A stretch of 64,000 bases of DNA from Isoetes taiwanensis (lineage: Eukaryota > Streptophyta > Lycopodiopsida > Isoetales > Isoetaceae), in NCBI GenBank assembly GCA_021234155.1, contig JAJEKV010000032.1, positions 8,280,736 to 8,344,735 on the forward strand, read 5' to 3'. This document shows, in pieces, positions 46,801-57,731 of the stretch (its first letter is position 1; the number at the start of each line of letters is the position of its first letter). Under the pieces are notes generated by a model. It was given only the letters and a program-made list of their open reading frames with translations, searched no databases and had not been told where the DNA came from. The position numbers were made by a program, and so were the translations under genes.

Positions 46801-47060
46801 ATGTCGTCACCAAGCAAAGCATCACCACCGATCCTGCAAAGATCAGTTTTATACTTAAAACTTAGGCTCCCACAGGTATTGATAAGACCAGATCCTTTCT
46901 TGGCAAAGTTAATTACCATGCTACCTTCATTCCTAGGTTGGAAGAGAAAGTTGATCCGATTTTCAAACTCACAAGAGATAAATCTAATTGGGCTTGTAAT
47001 TCTAAAGCGAATTCTTCTTTTCAGCAGTTAAAGTTTTTACTCACTCAAGCCCTGGTTCTT
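43876..47060 (+). pseudogene. Ty3/gypsy gag-RT relic, + strand
   Basis: A zinc-knuckle-like stretch occurs at 44385-44460 (CKYQGHLVNKCN, then CKRCNMYNHV). Reverse transcriptase sequence follows at 46320-46680: LKHNGKIRIHMDYCIFNQ, then a degenerate FSGYNQI block in place of DxxSGYHQI, then FTTPWGTF and LFGLSNSPSTFQHIM, the classical gypsy RT motifs. RT/RNase H connection sequence (FLGKVNYHATFIPRLEEKVD) lies near 46905. Many stops and shifts are present; the catalytic YxDD box is not readable. An old, dead copy. Confidence 0.7.
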
Positions 47061-48600
47061 GTTTTTCCCAAAGTAGTACAAGAAGAAACCATGTGCACGG
47101 TCTCGCATCCATGCCTTAACTCCCTGGGCACCACAATCATGTGGAAATGGTGAAGTCAACGTGTGTGCTATGGCAGTGCCAGCCATCGTGGTGCTCACAA
47201 TCTCATCAAAGTCTGGCGCCCAGGGATCAGCCCTACCTCTGCGAAGATGTCGTATAGAAGGTGGAGTAGCAAAAAAAAAGTCTGATGGAGAATTTGATAG
47301 AATGGAGATCCTGATAGAATATGAAGTTGAAGGTGACGATGGATCTGGACTCTCCTCTTAGTAAGAATCCCATATCCAGATGAGCTCAACTAGCCGCTCC
47401 TGCTCTGTTGGCATAGGGCCTGCCAATCTCTATGCAATGGCCCAATACTTAGCTGATGTGCTTCCCAATCATCGTACCCAGCCCTATCTATGGCACCAAA
47501 CCGCACTCTGATGCGACTTCATGAAATGGCTACAGTCTCTGACGCTCCAACCTTGTGTTGGCCTTGTGCAACAACACATTTGATCCCTCTGAAAAGACTT
47601 CCAATGCGGCCTCTGACGTCAGGATATGCATTGTAATAACACCCTGCCTCGCCGCATTTCTATGTCTGGTTGAGGATGCCAACACCGAACGATTATCTGC
47701 AGGTTTTGTCGTCGTTGCGCCACCCTCTCGTGCTCAGTGGCGACTCTTGTCGCACTTCTAGGTGCCTGGGTCCGGAACCAGAGTGTCTGTCAACGGGCCA
47801 CCAATGATCTCGATGGTGTTTCTAGTGGTGCCACTAGGTCCCATCCACGTGAGACCAAGGAATCCAGGATGCCGACGTAATCCGTCAAAGAAGTGGGTGC
47901 ACCTCTCCGTACTACAGATCTATCTCTCTGCAACAGAAGGGGTACGACTACTTTCCACCTGTGTCACCCTTCTGACGAGCCACCAAATGCTATAATACTC
48001 CCTACGATAAAACAATTTGGGTAAATTACCATACACAATAGACTTTTGGGCAAAAGACACGTGATTTTGAGCGTACCATTCTACGATGCTTTCAATGTAT
48101 GCCAGATTCTGGACTCCGCTTTCTATGTTAAATGGCAACGATCACTCGTCCATGTGTACTACACAATACCGGCTTTGAGAAAGACATTGTCGCTATTAGC
48201 TGCAACCATAAACAGTAAAAAAAAAAATTATTAAACCCACTAAAATTGCCTAAGAAAAAATAGGAAAATTGTAATATGTCATTACAATTGCAAATATTTT
48301 ACAAAGATAACAGGCCTAAATGCTCAAGCTTTGCAGTAGGATGCAGAGGATGAACAATAAATGGATGGAATCGTCCAGTGCTTATAGGAAAACCTATATA
48401 GATAAGAAAAGGAAAAAATATAGGGGCCCAGGGGAAAAGACGGATTGAGAAGCAAGAAAACATGAACATGCACGAAAGAAAGACTCATCTGAGACAGTGA
48501 TTTTTGTTGTGAGATTTTTGCTGTAAGTTAGCATTCACGGTTGGTTGGTTTCTTTTGAAGCAGGCAAGGATTCGTTTCAAGTGAATCTAACAAGCCTTGC
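47061..48600. other. No gene recognised
   Basis: May hold decayed continuation of the gypsy relic. No domain or repeat can be supported. Confidence 0.4.
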
Positions 48601-48606
48601 ACCGAA

Positions 48607-48935
48607 TATTAATTGTGAGTTCTTGGCACACACCCTGCAGCAGCAGTCTATGACTGCCAGATGCTACAAAGCTGCCATGCTCATGATCACAAAATAAGAA
48701 CAAGAAAAAACAAATATGTACAAAGAGTGAAGGGAACGTGGCCAAATGAGGTTCTCCAAACTTGAGATAAAACCTGCCTACATCTGAAGAGGCTCCGGTC
48801 TAATATAGTGTAGACCGCAGATCTGAGCCCTACCTCTAGCTAAATCTAAGCCATACACTTAAGTTAACCTAAACATGCCAAGTGTCGTCTGCCACCACTG
48901 ACACCTAGCATGTGCACAAGAACTCACAATTAACA
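48607..48935 (-). repeat. ~330-bp terminal-type repeat, left copy (solo LTR-like)
   Basis: The reverse complement matches 61547-61881 over nearly its whole length. It is flanked by CCGAA on both sides (48602-48606 and 48936-48940), like a 5-bp target duplication of a solo LTR. In the matching orientation it starts TGTTAATTGTGAG. It also has short inverted ends (TTAATTGTGAGTTCTTG), so a TIR-type origin is not excluded. Confidence 0.8.
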
Positions 48936-49184
48936 CCGAATCTACCACAATTGGTTTTAAGCAATCTTTTGGGCACTATTTGTTCAAATGGACTTACCCA
49001 TGATATAAGGGGGTGGTCTTCATGTTTTTCTTGCCCTAGTTCCTATGATCCACGTTCTGCATCGACATTCCTTCAGATCCTATTCGTCATCAATGCATTC
49101 ATGAAGATTTCACGGCGACACAACCCAACCATTACTATCATTCACACCCCTAAATTTTCGGTGCATTTATTGGCATCCCATTTG

Positions 49185-49725
49185 GACTTGGATTCCAGGT
49201 GGGTATTTGACTCGTGGAATAGGGGGTATTAGACTCGTGGTTTCAACATGCACACTTATTCCACAAGTCGAATACCCCCAATTTTGGGTTGATATTAGGC
49301 AGGTCAAATACCTCCCATTCCTCCTTGGCCGGAACCCTATCCGAAATGTAAACTCATTTAGGCTCATCTAAACTAAGGCCACTATTTTGCAAGTCGAATA
49401 CCCCCTTGCTCATACCACAAGTCAAATACCCCCTTGCTTATTGCACAAGTCAAATACCCCCCTATATTTATTTTTTATTTTTTATTTTTTATTTTTTATT
49501 TTTTATTTCATTCCAGCCTTGGGGTATTAGGCTCGTCTAAACTAAGGCTTGTATTGTGCAAGTCGAATACCCCCTTGGTTATATCACAAGTCGAATACTC
49601 CTTGCTTATTCCACAAGTCTAACCCCCCCCCCCCGCTTTTTGTCGGACCTTTGGGGTATTAGGCTCGTCAAATGCAGTTGTGGGTATCCCACAAGTTCAA
49701 TACCCCACTATTTTTTTCAAGAATT
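49185..49725. repeat. Cluster of CAAGTCGAATACCCC-type motif, left
   Basis: About thirteen occurrences of a ~15-base motif (consensus ACAAGTCGAATACCCC, variants CAAATACC and CTAACCCC) lie within 540 bases. About nine are on the + strand and four reversed (GGGGTATTAGGCTCGT). A TATTTTTT simple repeat sits at 49467-49507. The same motif forms a second cluster at 61040-61410 in mainly opposite orientation. Confidence 0.85.
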
Positions 49726-50176
49726 CCAAAGATACCAAAGATACGCTTTTTTAGCATAGATTTATTGCATAGCAAGTCTAATAAGTCTCAAGGTTCAGTG
49801 TTAATATGTAGGATTCATATTCGATTCATATGTAAGCGATACATTATAAGGCATATATTGTTTTTACATTATGAGGCATAGATTTTTTTTTTCTTTCGTT
49901 AAAGCATCAAGAGTGCAAATAACTCCCAACGTATAATGCTTCATGTTTTCCAACGTAACTAATTCTTCCGAATATTTCTTACATATAAGTAAAAAGACTA
50001 GTTGAGATCACCACCCAATATAAATTCTACCTAATACACATTGGTTATCCGTAGTGCTGCTAAAAGTTCAATCGGACACGCGTAGATGTCCCAGCCCGTC
50101 TACCGGAGTAAGCGGGTGGATGCTCCCTTGGAACTGATGGCGAGATGCGTTGTGGATATAATCCCGCACGAGCGTA
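49726..50176. other. No gene recognised
   Basis: AT-rich sequence downstream of the transposase-like exon; no feature supported. Confidence 0.4.
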
Positions 50177-51055
50177 TTATTGTTGTTGCGCATAGCTGCC
50201 ACGCTCAACACGAGCAGATGGCCCTATGGCATCTCGAAAGTAGCGCATTTGTCTCCTAAGTTTCTCAATCTCCTCCCTATAATCAGAATGAATAGTGGAA
50301 TTGACAATTTGCAGCTCTTCGTTTCGGTGTATGGATTCCGCTTCTAGCATTGTTAACCATTCAGTGATCAGTCGAGCATAAACTACTCCATCTACTATTG
50401 GAGCAGGAGGTGTTGCGATTGGATAGATATGAACTTCACGACCTGGTTGAAGGATATCAAGGAGGTCTGGATAATTTTGGCCAAGAAACTGAACTCCAGC
50501 AATTAAATGCTTGTATGTAATATGAAATGAGGGGCAGTCACAGTAATGGGACATCATTTGTTGAGTATACCTTATTCCAGTATAGGTCTCACTAGCCATC
50601 GATAGGGTCATGAGTCCTCTATCCTCCAAAACCATGGTTGCAGAATCCTCCCCATATATTCTTAGTAACCTCTGGGCAGCAACAGAGCGTTTCTTATATG
50701 CACGTGGGCTGTATCTACCAAACTCAGCTACGAAATATAAACAATCAATGTAAGTATGACTACATATGAAATGATAGCATCCGAATGGATTAATCTTACC
50801 AAAAGACATTTTCTCAAAGCAATGCTCGAGAAGAGAGCCTGAAGCTGGGCTATGGCCATCAGGATGGCCCATTATATGTGATAACAAAGTATACATACGA
50901 ATATTGGTCATTCGATCTGGAACATGGACTTTCAGGACCTGCCAATGCGACTCAACATGATTGGTCGTATCTACATTCGTGTGTTCAAATAGTCGCCCGA
51001 ACCTTTGCCACTTGCCGTCCCATACTGCGCCAGCCACCCGACCTACTCCAAGTAA
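50177..51055 (-). CDS. SWIM/MULE-like transposase C-terminal exon
   Basis: The frame is open from a probable acceptor near 51055 to the stop at 50177, about 290 residues. Near its start FEHTNVDTTNHVESHWQVLK resembles the TTNxxES...LK block of MULE/SWIM transposases. Around residue 170, YCDCPSFHITYKHLIAGVQF has the spacing of a SWIM zinc finger (CxC...CxH), but the third cysteine is tyrosine. A C-terminal coiled coil (YREEIEKLRRQMRYFRDA) ends the protein. The DDE catalytic core that would precede it is not found nearby on this strand, so this is a last exon or truncated gene. It lies between the two inverted ~330-bp repeats. Family assignment is by motif impression; an unrelated SWIM protein is possible. 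Confidence 0.5.
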   Translation of the reverse strand, partial: LLGVGRVAGAVWDGKWQRFGRLFEHTNVDTTNHVESHWQVLKVHVPDRMTNIRMYTLLSHIMGHPDGHSPASGSLLEHCFEKMSFGKINPFGCYHFICSHTYIDCLYFVAEFGRYSPRAYKKRSVAAQRLLRIYGEDSATMVLEDRGLMTLSMASETYTGIRYTQQMMSHYCDCPSFHITYKHLIAGVQFLGQNYPDLLDILQPGREVHIYPIATPPAPIVDGVVYARLITEWLTMLEAESIHRNEELQIVNSTIHSDYREEIEKLRRQMRYFRDAIGPSARVERGSYAQQQ

Positions 51056-51113
51056 CTAGATGATAATAATTTCTGTGCTTGTATTAGTATACATAATGCA
51101 ACCTCATTCAAAA

Positions 51114-51330
51114 CACGAAGGTCCCATGAAGAGGAATTTGGGCACATATTATATGTGACACGTACTCGTACTCATACTCGTACACGTACCTCGACACACG
51201 ATAGTCCCGTGAAGAGGAATAGGGGCACATATTATATGTGACAAGTACTCGTAATCATACTCGTACATGTACCTTGACACACGATAGTCCCGTGAAGAGG
51301 AATAGTTCGCACATATTATATATATCCTCC
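51114..51330. repeat. 83-bp tandem repeat, ~2.6 copies
   Basis: CACGAWRGTCCCRTGAAGAG starts at 51114, 51197 and 51280, an exact 83-base period. Each unit has a CACATATTATATGTGAC palindrome-like word and a run of ACTCGTA steps. It lies upstream of the transposase-like exon on the opposite strand. Confidence 0.85.
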
Positions 51331-51458
51331 CATGTCTATTTGCAATGCTATACCAAGATCATTTGAGTTGAAAAGAAGCGATTTTTAAAGGTATCATTGA
51401 TTTGCTCAATCCCTTGCACACCCCTTACTTAGAACATGTACTAATATGAGTATGTAGG

Positions 51459-51689
51459 ATGTCTCAACGCCGCAAAATAAGACGAACGCGACTAGAGACA
51501 AGATTCTTAGTATGGATGTTTGAGTGCCAGCAGCGTCACCAAATCTTCCAGGAGCAGTGCACTTGTGAAGCCGATGTCATGGAGGAAATAGAAGATATCC
51601 TTTTGCGATTGAAGAAGAAGAGAGATGAATACAATAGCCTGCCTACTGATACTGCCTGTCACACCTCCACCTGCAAGGTAGCCGGATGA
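51459..51689 (+). CDS. Small basic/coiled-coil ORF, unrecognised
   Basis: 76 codons from an ATG preceded by TATGTAGG. The product starts very basic (MSQRRKIRRTRLETR) and continues with a helical charged segment (EDILLRLKKKRDEYN). No family recognised; it lies between two genes read on the other strand. Could be chance. Confidence 0.3.
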   Translation: MSQRRKIRRTRLETRFLVWMFECQQRHQIFQEQCTCEADVMEEIEDILLRLKKKRDEYNSLPTDTACHTSTCKVAG

Positions 51690-51934
51690 CCTTAATATTT
51701 GGACGTGATATATGTGTTATAAGTAGTGGAGTGTTTTCGATTTTATTTGGATAAGCATTTGAGTGTATTGGAGTAAGTGTTTATTGTTTGTTGATCTCAA
51801 ATAATGCCAAAAAAATCCTTGATATAAAAAACTTTTTGAGGGGGAGTATAACCCTTATATACAATAAATATCCACAAAATTCTTCATACAAACACTTTTT
51901 GAAGGGAAGTGTAACCCTTATATATGCCACTCCT

Positions 51935-54763
51935 AGTGATGCCTGCGCAAAACCTGTCTAAACCAGTAAACTCGGGCATATAGAAGAGCTAATGCAATGG
52001 GCCATCTAGCCCGTTCATCGTCCACATCCTGCTGAGTGTGCCAAGCACTAGATATCTACGTCGAAAAAATCACAAAAAGTTAGAGCAATGCAGCTTGCAA
52101 AACACATGTAGTGAAGGAGGCATATTACTTACCACTGCAAGAGGTGGCCCACCCTCTGGATGCAATATGGCCTCCATGAGCTTCCTGATAAAGAGACATA
52201 CATGAACCTCGCATGAGTTTGAATCGGCTGTTGTGGTACACTTGGTCTAGTAATCATCCAGTCCCCTGCACGTGCCACTAGGTCAGCTGGTGCACCAAAC
52301 CTTTGTAGGAGCCAAGGACCTAGCCTGTATTAATAACGTCGTTAATAATCATAATTATGAAGACATATTAAAGGTACAAGAGAGGAAGATACCTGCGAAT
52401 ATGTGCATTGAGGAGACGAGGCCTCCCAACAAGTGGATCAAGCAACACCCAATCATCTCGATCAGGTGAAAGTCCAAGTCGGGCCCGCAAAGTGGGCTCT
52501 CGCACGTGGAATACCAAGACCCAGTGACTACTACAAGAAGAAAATAACCATGCACTTTGAGGGAAAGATTACATGAGGTAAAGACAACTCAAAGGATATT
52601 AATTGCCTTACTTGTATGTAATGGGCCAGATGATGGCACTCAACCTCTCCCAATCCACGGGCTCCTCTAGAGGATGGACTAGACCAAATGACTCCAACTG
52701 CGCAAAGTCTCGCTCGCTTGCAATGACACGAGCTCGAGTCTTAAGTTCTCATGTCAACACGTCAACTCCATCAGCATAGTTTCCCAACAATGCTGGCCAT
52801 CTAGAAATAAAATCCTCCGCCGTCGCTCTGGGCTTAGTGTGTGTCGTAAGATGCTAAAATTTGGATTAGAGATACACGTCAAGAATTAAGAATAGAGTAT
52901 AAAAGGACTTACATGTGGTATAAAACGACGTGTTCCTCTGACTACTCCAACCCCGGGGTGTAACACCTATGAAGCAAGTCTAGTACAGCAGTAAGGAACT
53001 CAGAGGGAGCCAAAGTGCTCCTAACATGTGGTCGGAAAGTCAAGGCACTCGCTCGTGAAGTCAAATCACCAAAGTGGCTTCTAATAGGCTCATGATAGCT
53101 CCTCCAAAAAAGCTGCACCTCAACCCAAAAATATGTCTGTACTACTAGCTCATCTGGCACTAGTATATCCAATGGATATGTCTCCTCTCTTCGATGCTCA
53201 GAAGCCCAACCTCGAAGCGGTTGTGCAATGAGCTGGGTAAACAACTCCTCTCTCCCATGCTCACCAAGCTGATATATGAAGAAACCCCGTGCACGACTCC
53301 TGTGCCAGTCTGAGTCACCTCCCTGATCATGTGCCGGAGGGAAAGGCGATACGAATCCAGGTCCAAGGCCATCCACACCATCTGACAAGATGGACTCCAA
53401 GGTCTGTCGCCCACGTAATGCATCATCGACACGCCTCCTCTGACCATCCACCACAATAGGAGGTGGAGTGTGCAAATCTCCATACTGAGACTCCTCCCTC
53501 ATCCTCCTAGCCTCCTCCTCCTCCCTCGTCCTTCTAGCCTCCTCCTCTTCTCTCCTCCTCCTAAACTCCTCCTCCACATCAACCCTCATGTGTGCCTCCT
53601 CCTGATGGCTTGCTGCATCACTCGTCATGTGCACCTCCTCCTGATATCCTCCTATATCCTCCTCGTCATGGATATGTGTATCTGTTCTGCTCACTCTCTC
53701 TCTCTATCTCGAGCCTCCTCCTCTCTCTGCCTCCTCCACATCTCATACTCCCTCTCTCTCTATATATATATATATCCTCGTCCCGCTGCCTCCTGTAAGC
53801 ATCATACTCCTGCCTCCTCAACCTCTCGGCCTCATCATGGTCATCAGCTAGTCGCGATTGAGTATCTGTACGCCTCCCACTCCATGCTCGTATCTGTCTG
53901 ACTGCAGCCGCAGTCTCCTCTACAGTCATAGGGCGCTCAGCTCTACGGCATGCATGCTGAAGTGTCAACAAGTACTGTGACAGCATCACCTCATCAGGAT
54001 CTAGGGGTTCTCTCCCTGATGTGCTCTCTGGTGCACGTCGCCCCATCCTGATCCGTGTCTCAGCTAAACGTATCTCCCGCTCAGCTGCCCTCCTAGCCAT
54101 GATAGTGTCCAACTGGTCAGACATGTAAGCCTCCACACCACGAGGGAATACTGTAATCTGTTCCTCTATAGTCATGGCAGCAGTTATATGCACGGTCACC
54201 CTAGCTACGTCTCGGTGCCTACACTGTGTCTCGGCCAAACGAGCAAGATACACTGGATCCTCTTGCCTCTGCTCATACCTTCTGTCCTCCTCGACTCTGG
54301 TGCACGTGGCCTACCAACTGCCCTCTGTAGCCACTCTAGGCCCTCACTAGCATGACGCCTGTCATGGTGCCCACGTGCACCTGAATGCATCAACCCCAAC
54401 CAAGTCGGTAGTCGAGTCGCTGAATGGGTGCAGCCAGGAGCCATGCACCACCAACGACGCTGGGTGCGAACCCTACGTCTAGCAACATCTACTATGGCGA
54501 TGACCGGACATCAACTCGCCAGTATGAGGCAACCTCCCTATCATTAACACCTACTGTTTAGTGAACTATAATTACCTCTACAAAATCGTACCTAGAATCC
54601 TATATATGATACTATTCCAGCAGTACTAAGAAAAAAGAAACATGAGAATGAAAATAAAAAATAAAATCTAAGTTATCACTCACGTGCTCAAGACCATGCC
54701 CAACACCAGCTCATGCTCCTCCATCTCAGCATCCCCATCCCCTTGTGCATTCGGATCTGCCAT
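51935..54763 (-). pseudogene. Multi-exon transposon-associated gene, unrecognised, frameshifted
   Basis: A start at 54763 (MADPNAQGDGDAEMEEHELV) runs to a GTGAGT donor at 54683. A TTGCTAG acceptor near 54485 rejoins in frame at RRVRTQRRWWCMAPG. Further stretches are ARLAETQCRHRDVARVTVH, an acidic-basic coiled coil (EEEARRTREEEEARRMREES), HREETYPLDILVPDELVVQT and WVEVQLFWRSYHEP. Exon-like pieces end at GTAAGG (52617; WERLSAIIWPITYK) and GTATCT (52394; RLLNAHIRR). Another is ISSAWHTQQDVDDERARWPI, which ends in TAA-type stop near 51935. Frame breaks are seen near 54290, in the CT/TA microsatellites at 53694-53775 and in a C/G run at 52950; one TGA lies at ~52750. The tryptophan-rich middle is reminiscent of plant mobile-domain proteins, but I do not recognise the family. 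Confidence 0.5.
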
Positions 54764-55139
54764 GTCTGCATGCCAAAATGCCAAAAGATGAACAAAATTT
54801 CATTGGATCCATGAAGTTTCAGGTAAAAAAAAGAGGTAAAAAGCTCCAACACATGCTAATACCAAGTGTAATAATGCTTCCATAACTCAGATCAAACTTC
54901 TCAGTAAATAGTTCAGCTAATTTCGAGTTGTGATATCAGAGAGATTAGCAGCTCCAGCACAAGCTAATATCAAGTGTAATGATGCTTTGATGACTCAGAT
55001 CATATCTCTCACTAAATTGTTCAGCTAATGTCAAGTCATGATATCAGAGAGATTAGCAGCTCCAACACAAGCTAGCTGCCAAGCGTAATAATGTTTTGAT
55101 GCCTGGTTGGTTCAATCCAAAGTTTTTCTTGAGTCGTAT
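54764..55139. other. Short duplicated segment upstream of the broken gene
   Basis: The phrase AGCTCCARCACA(A)GCTAATA ... AGTGTAATRATGCTT ... CTCAGATCA recurs near 54845, 54950 and 55060, giving a diverged ~105-base repeat. No gene. Confidence 0.5.
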
Positions 55140-55430
55140 GTTATGAAGAGAATTTAACATCCGTTGAAGCAAAACACGTGAGATTTGGTGCCCAGAATAG
55201 TTTGTGCTAAATGTGTGTATTGGACCAGGTACCATTCTGATGGAACAGTGGCGAAGTACAAAGCCAGGCGTTTTGCATAAGGCTCATTTGCCCCTGTTGC
55301 ATGCATGTCCATTGCTTGAGCTGTAATTGCTCTTGCTGCCATACATGAAGGGCTGGCATTTGCATTAGATTGATTTCAAATCTGCTTTTCTCAATGGAGA
55401 CTTGAAAGAAAATTTATAGTATGCACCCAT
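55140..55430 (+). pseudogene. Copia RT relic, left part
   Basis: Broken frame readable as TRYHSDGTVAKYKAR, then SFAPVACMS, AVIALAA and a SAFLNGDLKE-like stretch. These are the usual consecutive motifs of Ty1/copia RT, with stops inside. It is cut at ~55430 by the inverted-repeat element and seems to continue beyond 59836. Confidence 0.75.
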
Positions 55431-55680
55431 TAGAGTTTTTTTGAGGTCAAATAAGGGCCTTGTAAGAATATATTGGGGGGGCTGCCACGTAGGATCCCGA
55501 ACCTACCTTTCCCCCCTCCATACCTAACTTTCACTCTCTCCTAACCTAACTTCCCCCCCTCCGAACCTAACCTCGTACCTAACTTTGCAATCATTATTTC
55601 CTAACGACCACAAAATTTAATGATTACATCTAAGATTTTCCTTTTCCCACCATCGAGCTTCAGCCATCGAGCTTCGAAGT

Positions 55681-56476
55681 ATGCCATCGAAGCTTGCCAT
55701 CAGCCATCGAAATTTAACGACCTTGCCATCGCCCAAGCATTGTTTGAATTCGAATTATGGCGGATTCTTGCCAGCAAATTTCGCTCTGTTTGTTGGCAAG
55801 AATCTTCCTAATTCTAAGCTCCGCTCCGGTTCTCGGTCTTTTGCAACGTCAATGGAAAAGGTATTTGGTTTCCAAGTGTCATTGCATTCCTTTGAGTGTT
55901 CTTGGTTCTAATACTTCTATTTCAGGATCAAACTAATTCCGATGGTCAATTTAGAGTGCAATTGCCAAAAGGATGTCTGCCTTACAGGAATAAGTTCACT
56001 TGGAAGCAACCAATAGATGAAGATGCATTGCGAGCTTTTGGAGCTATGAATATAGACCTCTGGGCTAAAGGCCAACTGTATTCTTGTGATCCTTTCACTC
56101 GAGCCCATCCAAACTTCCACTCTGCATCCGGTCTTATTGAATTTGCTTGTAAGGGACAGCAAGGGTTACTAGGTTACTGTAATAATTTGGTTAATGTAAT
56201 ACTGATCCACATTTGCGTGCTATGTATAACCACTTGTATGGATTCAATTGCAAAGTTTTATCAGATGTTAATCAGCTTTAACAGGCGAACTACTCGTTGT
56301 CTCAACAATGCTGCAAGCTCAATGAATTGGAGGTAGAAAATAAAAAATTGGTGACGAAGATGAAATCACTGCAGCAAGGAATGAAGAGGGTTGCACAAGA
56401 AAATGATTCCCTCCACAAGCGAGTCAAACGAATGAAAACAACTCCACTGGGGTTCAGGGAAAGGGCAAGAACTTGA
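55681..56476 (+). CDS. Unrecognised multi-exon gene in the left arm of the 4.4-kb element
   Basis: Exon 1 starts at ATG 55681 (MPSKLAISHRNLTTLPSPKH) and ends SFATSMEK at an AAG/GTATTT donor (55860). The TATTTCAG acceptor at 55925 rejoins in frame at DQTNSDGQFRVQLPKGCLPY, then WKQPIDEDALRAFGAMNIDL ... GLIEFACK. A TTTAACAG acceptor at ~56285 opens a further stretch, NYSLSQQCCKLNELEVENKK ... HKRVKRMKTTPLGFRERART, ending in TGA at 56474-56476. The last part is a clear coiled coil with a basic end. How exon 2 joins exon 3 in frame is not settled. No known domain is recognised; a helper protein of the element or a captured host gene are both possible. Confidence 0.45.
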
Positions 56477-56803
56477 AGCCCATAAATGGGATATGCTTCT
56501 GATAACCCCCAAGTAGACAGTTTCTTCTCAGAGATCTCCTCTTCCAATACCTCCTTATTCTCCTCATTTTCCAGTAGGGCTTCTTTTCTGCAAGATCTAT
56601 TTGCTCCTCTACTGGTGAGGCAGGACATTCTATCTGAGCGACCTCCACACTTGAAGAAGAACCGACATCTTGGTTTGACTTATTGTAAATCATGTATGTG
56701 TTGAACATAATATCTACGCTGTAAAAACTTTCTTTGCCTTTTTTCCTGCATAGTTATGCAGGTAGTCTCCTCAAAAACCTCCTAATTCGGTCTTGGTCAG
56801 CCT

Positions 56804-57150
56804 TCAGAATATCTTAATTAAAGCTTGCATGCTCAGTAAAGGCAAATCAGTCACATAACATGGTTTCAGGTCAGGTCCAGCTAGCCATGAAGCTATATGA
56901 AGAATGCCCCCATATGCATTGTTAGACCTGTTACACTCTACCATAATGTCTACTGTTAGGCAAAAATTATTGTATACAGTAGTTGCATCAACTAGCTCCT
57001 CTATCTCCTCCTCAAACTCTTCTGGATGCTTCTGACGAAAGTTCCATTCTTTCTCTACTATATTATCATACCATGTGCTAAACAACTCCCATGCCTTATC
57101 TGATTTACTCTTTACCATTCTCGTTGAGCAACACCTTGATTTGTGATAGT
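56804..57150 (-). CDS. Unrecognised - strand open frame
   Basis: From an internal methionine (MVKSKSDKAWELFSTWYDNI) the frame reads EKEWNFRQKHPEEFEEEIEE and LHIASWLAGPDLKPCYVTDL to a stop at 56804. Composition looks like real protein (tryptophans, acidic helix). No family recognised. Another open stretch downstream on the same strand (56454-56690) may be a further exon. Confidence 0.35.
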
Positions 57151-57197
57151 TTGAAGGTGAGTGCCTTAGTAGCAGCTTGATATGCAAGAGTGACTAA

Positions 57198-57400
57198 CAC
57201 CGTAGCTACGGTGCAAAAATAACGTTTCCATATTTTATGTTATACACAATTTCGCCGACCGTATACGGTCGCCGAAATAACGCTTTCCATATTTTATGTT
57301 ATACACAATTTAAGACCGTGGCTACTACGGTCAAAAAATAGCACTTCCATATTTTATGTTATACACATTTACGCACCGCGTGGCTACGATTTGCAAAAAC
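57198..57400. repeat. 58-bp tandem array of palindromic units
   Basis: Four units start at 57198, 57256, 57314 and ~57373, with an exact 58-base step for the first three. Each has a palindromic core followed by a conserved spacer (CTTTCCATATTTTATGTTAT). The cores differ but remain self-complementary: CACCGTAGCTACGGTG, CGACCGTATACGGTCG, and GACCGT with a 7-base loop before ACGGTC. The fourth is degraded. Confidence 0.9.
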
Positions 57401-57424
57401 AACACGCTCTTATTTTATAACCGC

Positions 57425-57515
57425 CATACAAGAAGAGGTTCAATTGAAGGGAGGAAGTTGATGAGGATGCTTTCGGAATTTAGAGCAATGAACATTGATA
57501 TTTAGGCAATGACAA
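57425..57515 (+). pseudogene. Diverged duplicate of an exon from 55.99-56.07 kb
   Basis: GTTGATGAGGATGCTTTCGG ... AGAGCAATGAACATTGATAT matches the segment encoding IDEDALRAFGAMNIDLWA at 56004-56070, with stops. It shows an internal duplication on the two sides of the palindromic array. Confidence 0.5.
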
Positions 57516-57599
57516 CTAATTTTGTTTCATTAAATTTTGAGTAGTGTTCTGTGAGTTCAAAAGTAGTCTCGTTAGTTATTGTCAAATTGACTATGAAAG

Positions 57600-57687
57600 A
57601 GTGGGCCGCGCTGGTTACAAATCTGAAATGCATGTATCCGGATTGGGCCGGACATGGCAAATTCGCATCAGAGCTACGGTCCCTATA

Positions 57688-57731
<44 letters not shown>

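Noticed and set aside
53470-53901. 143-codon + strand frame rich in LLL and SSS
   Set aside because: It is the antisense of the CCTCCT/TCTCTC-rich coding coiled coil and microsatellite.
57198-57400. Regularly spaced palindromic repeats resembling a CRISPR array
   Set aside because: The spacers are the conserved part and the palindromes vary, the reverse of CRISPR; no cas genes and the genome is eukaryotic.
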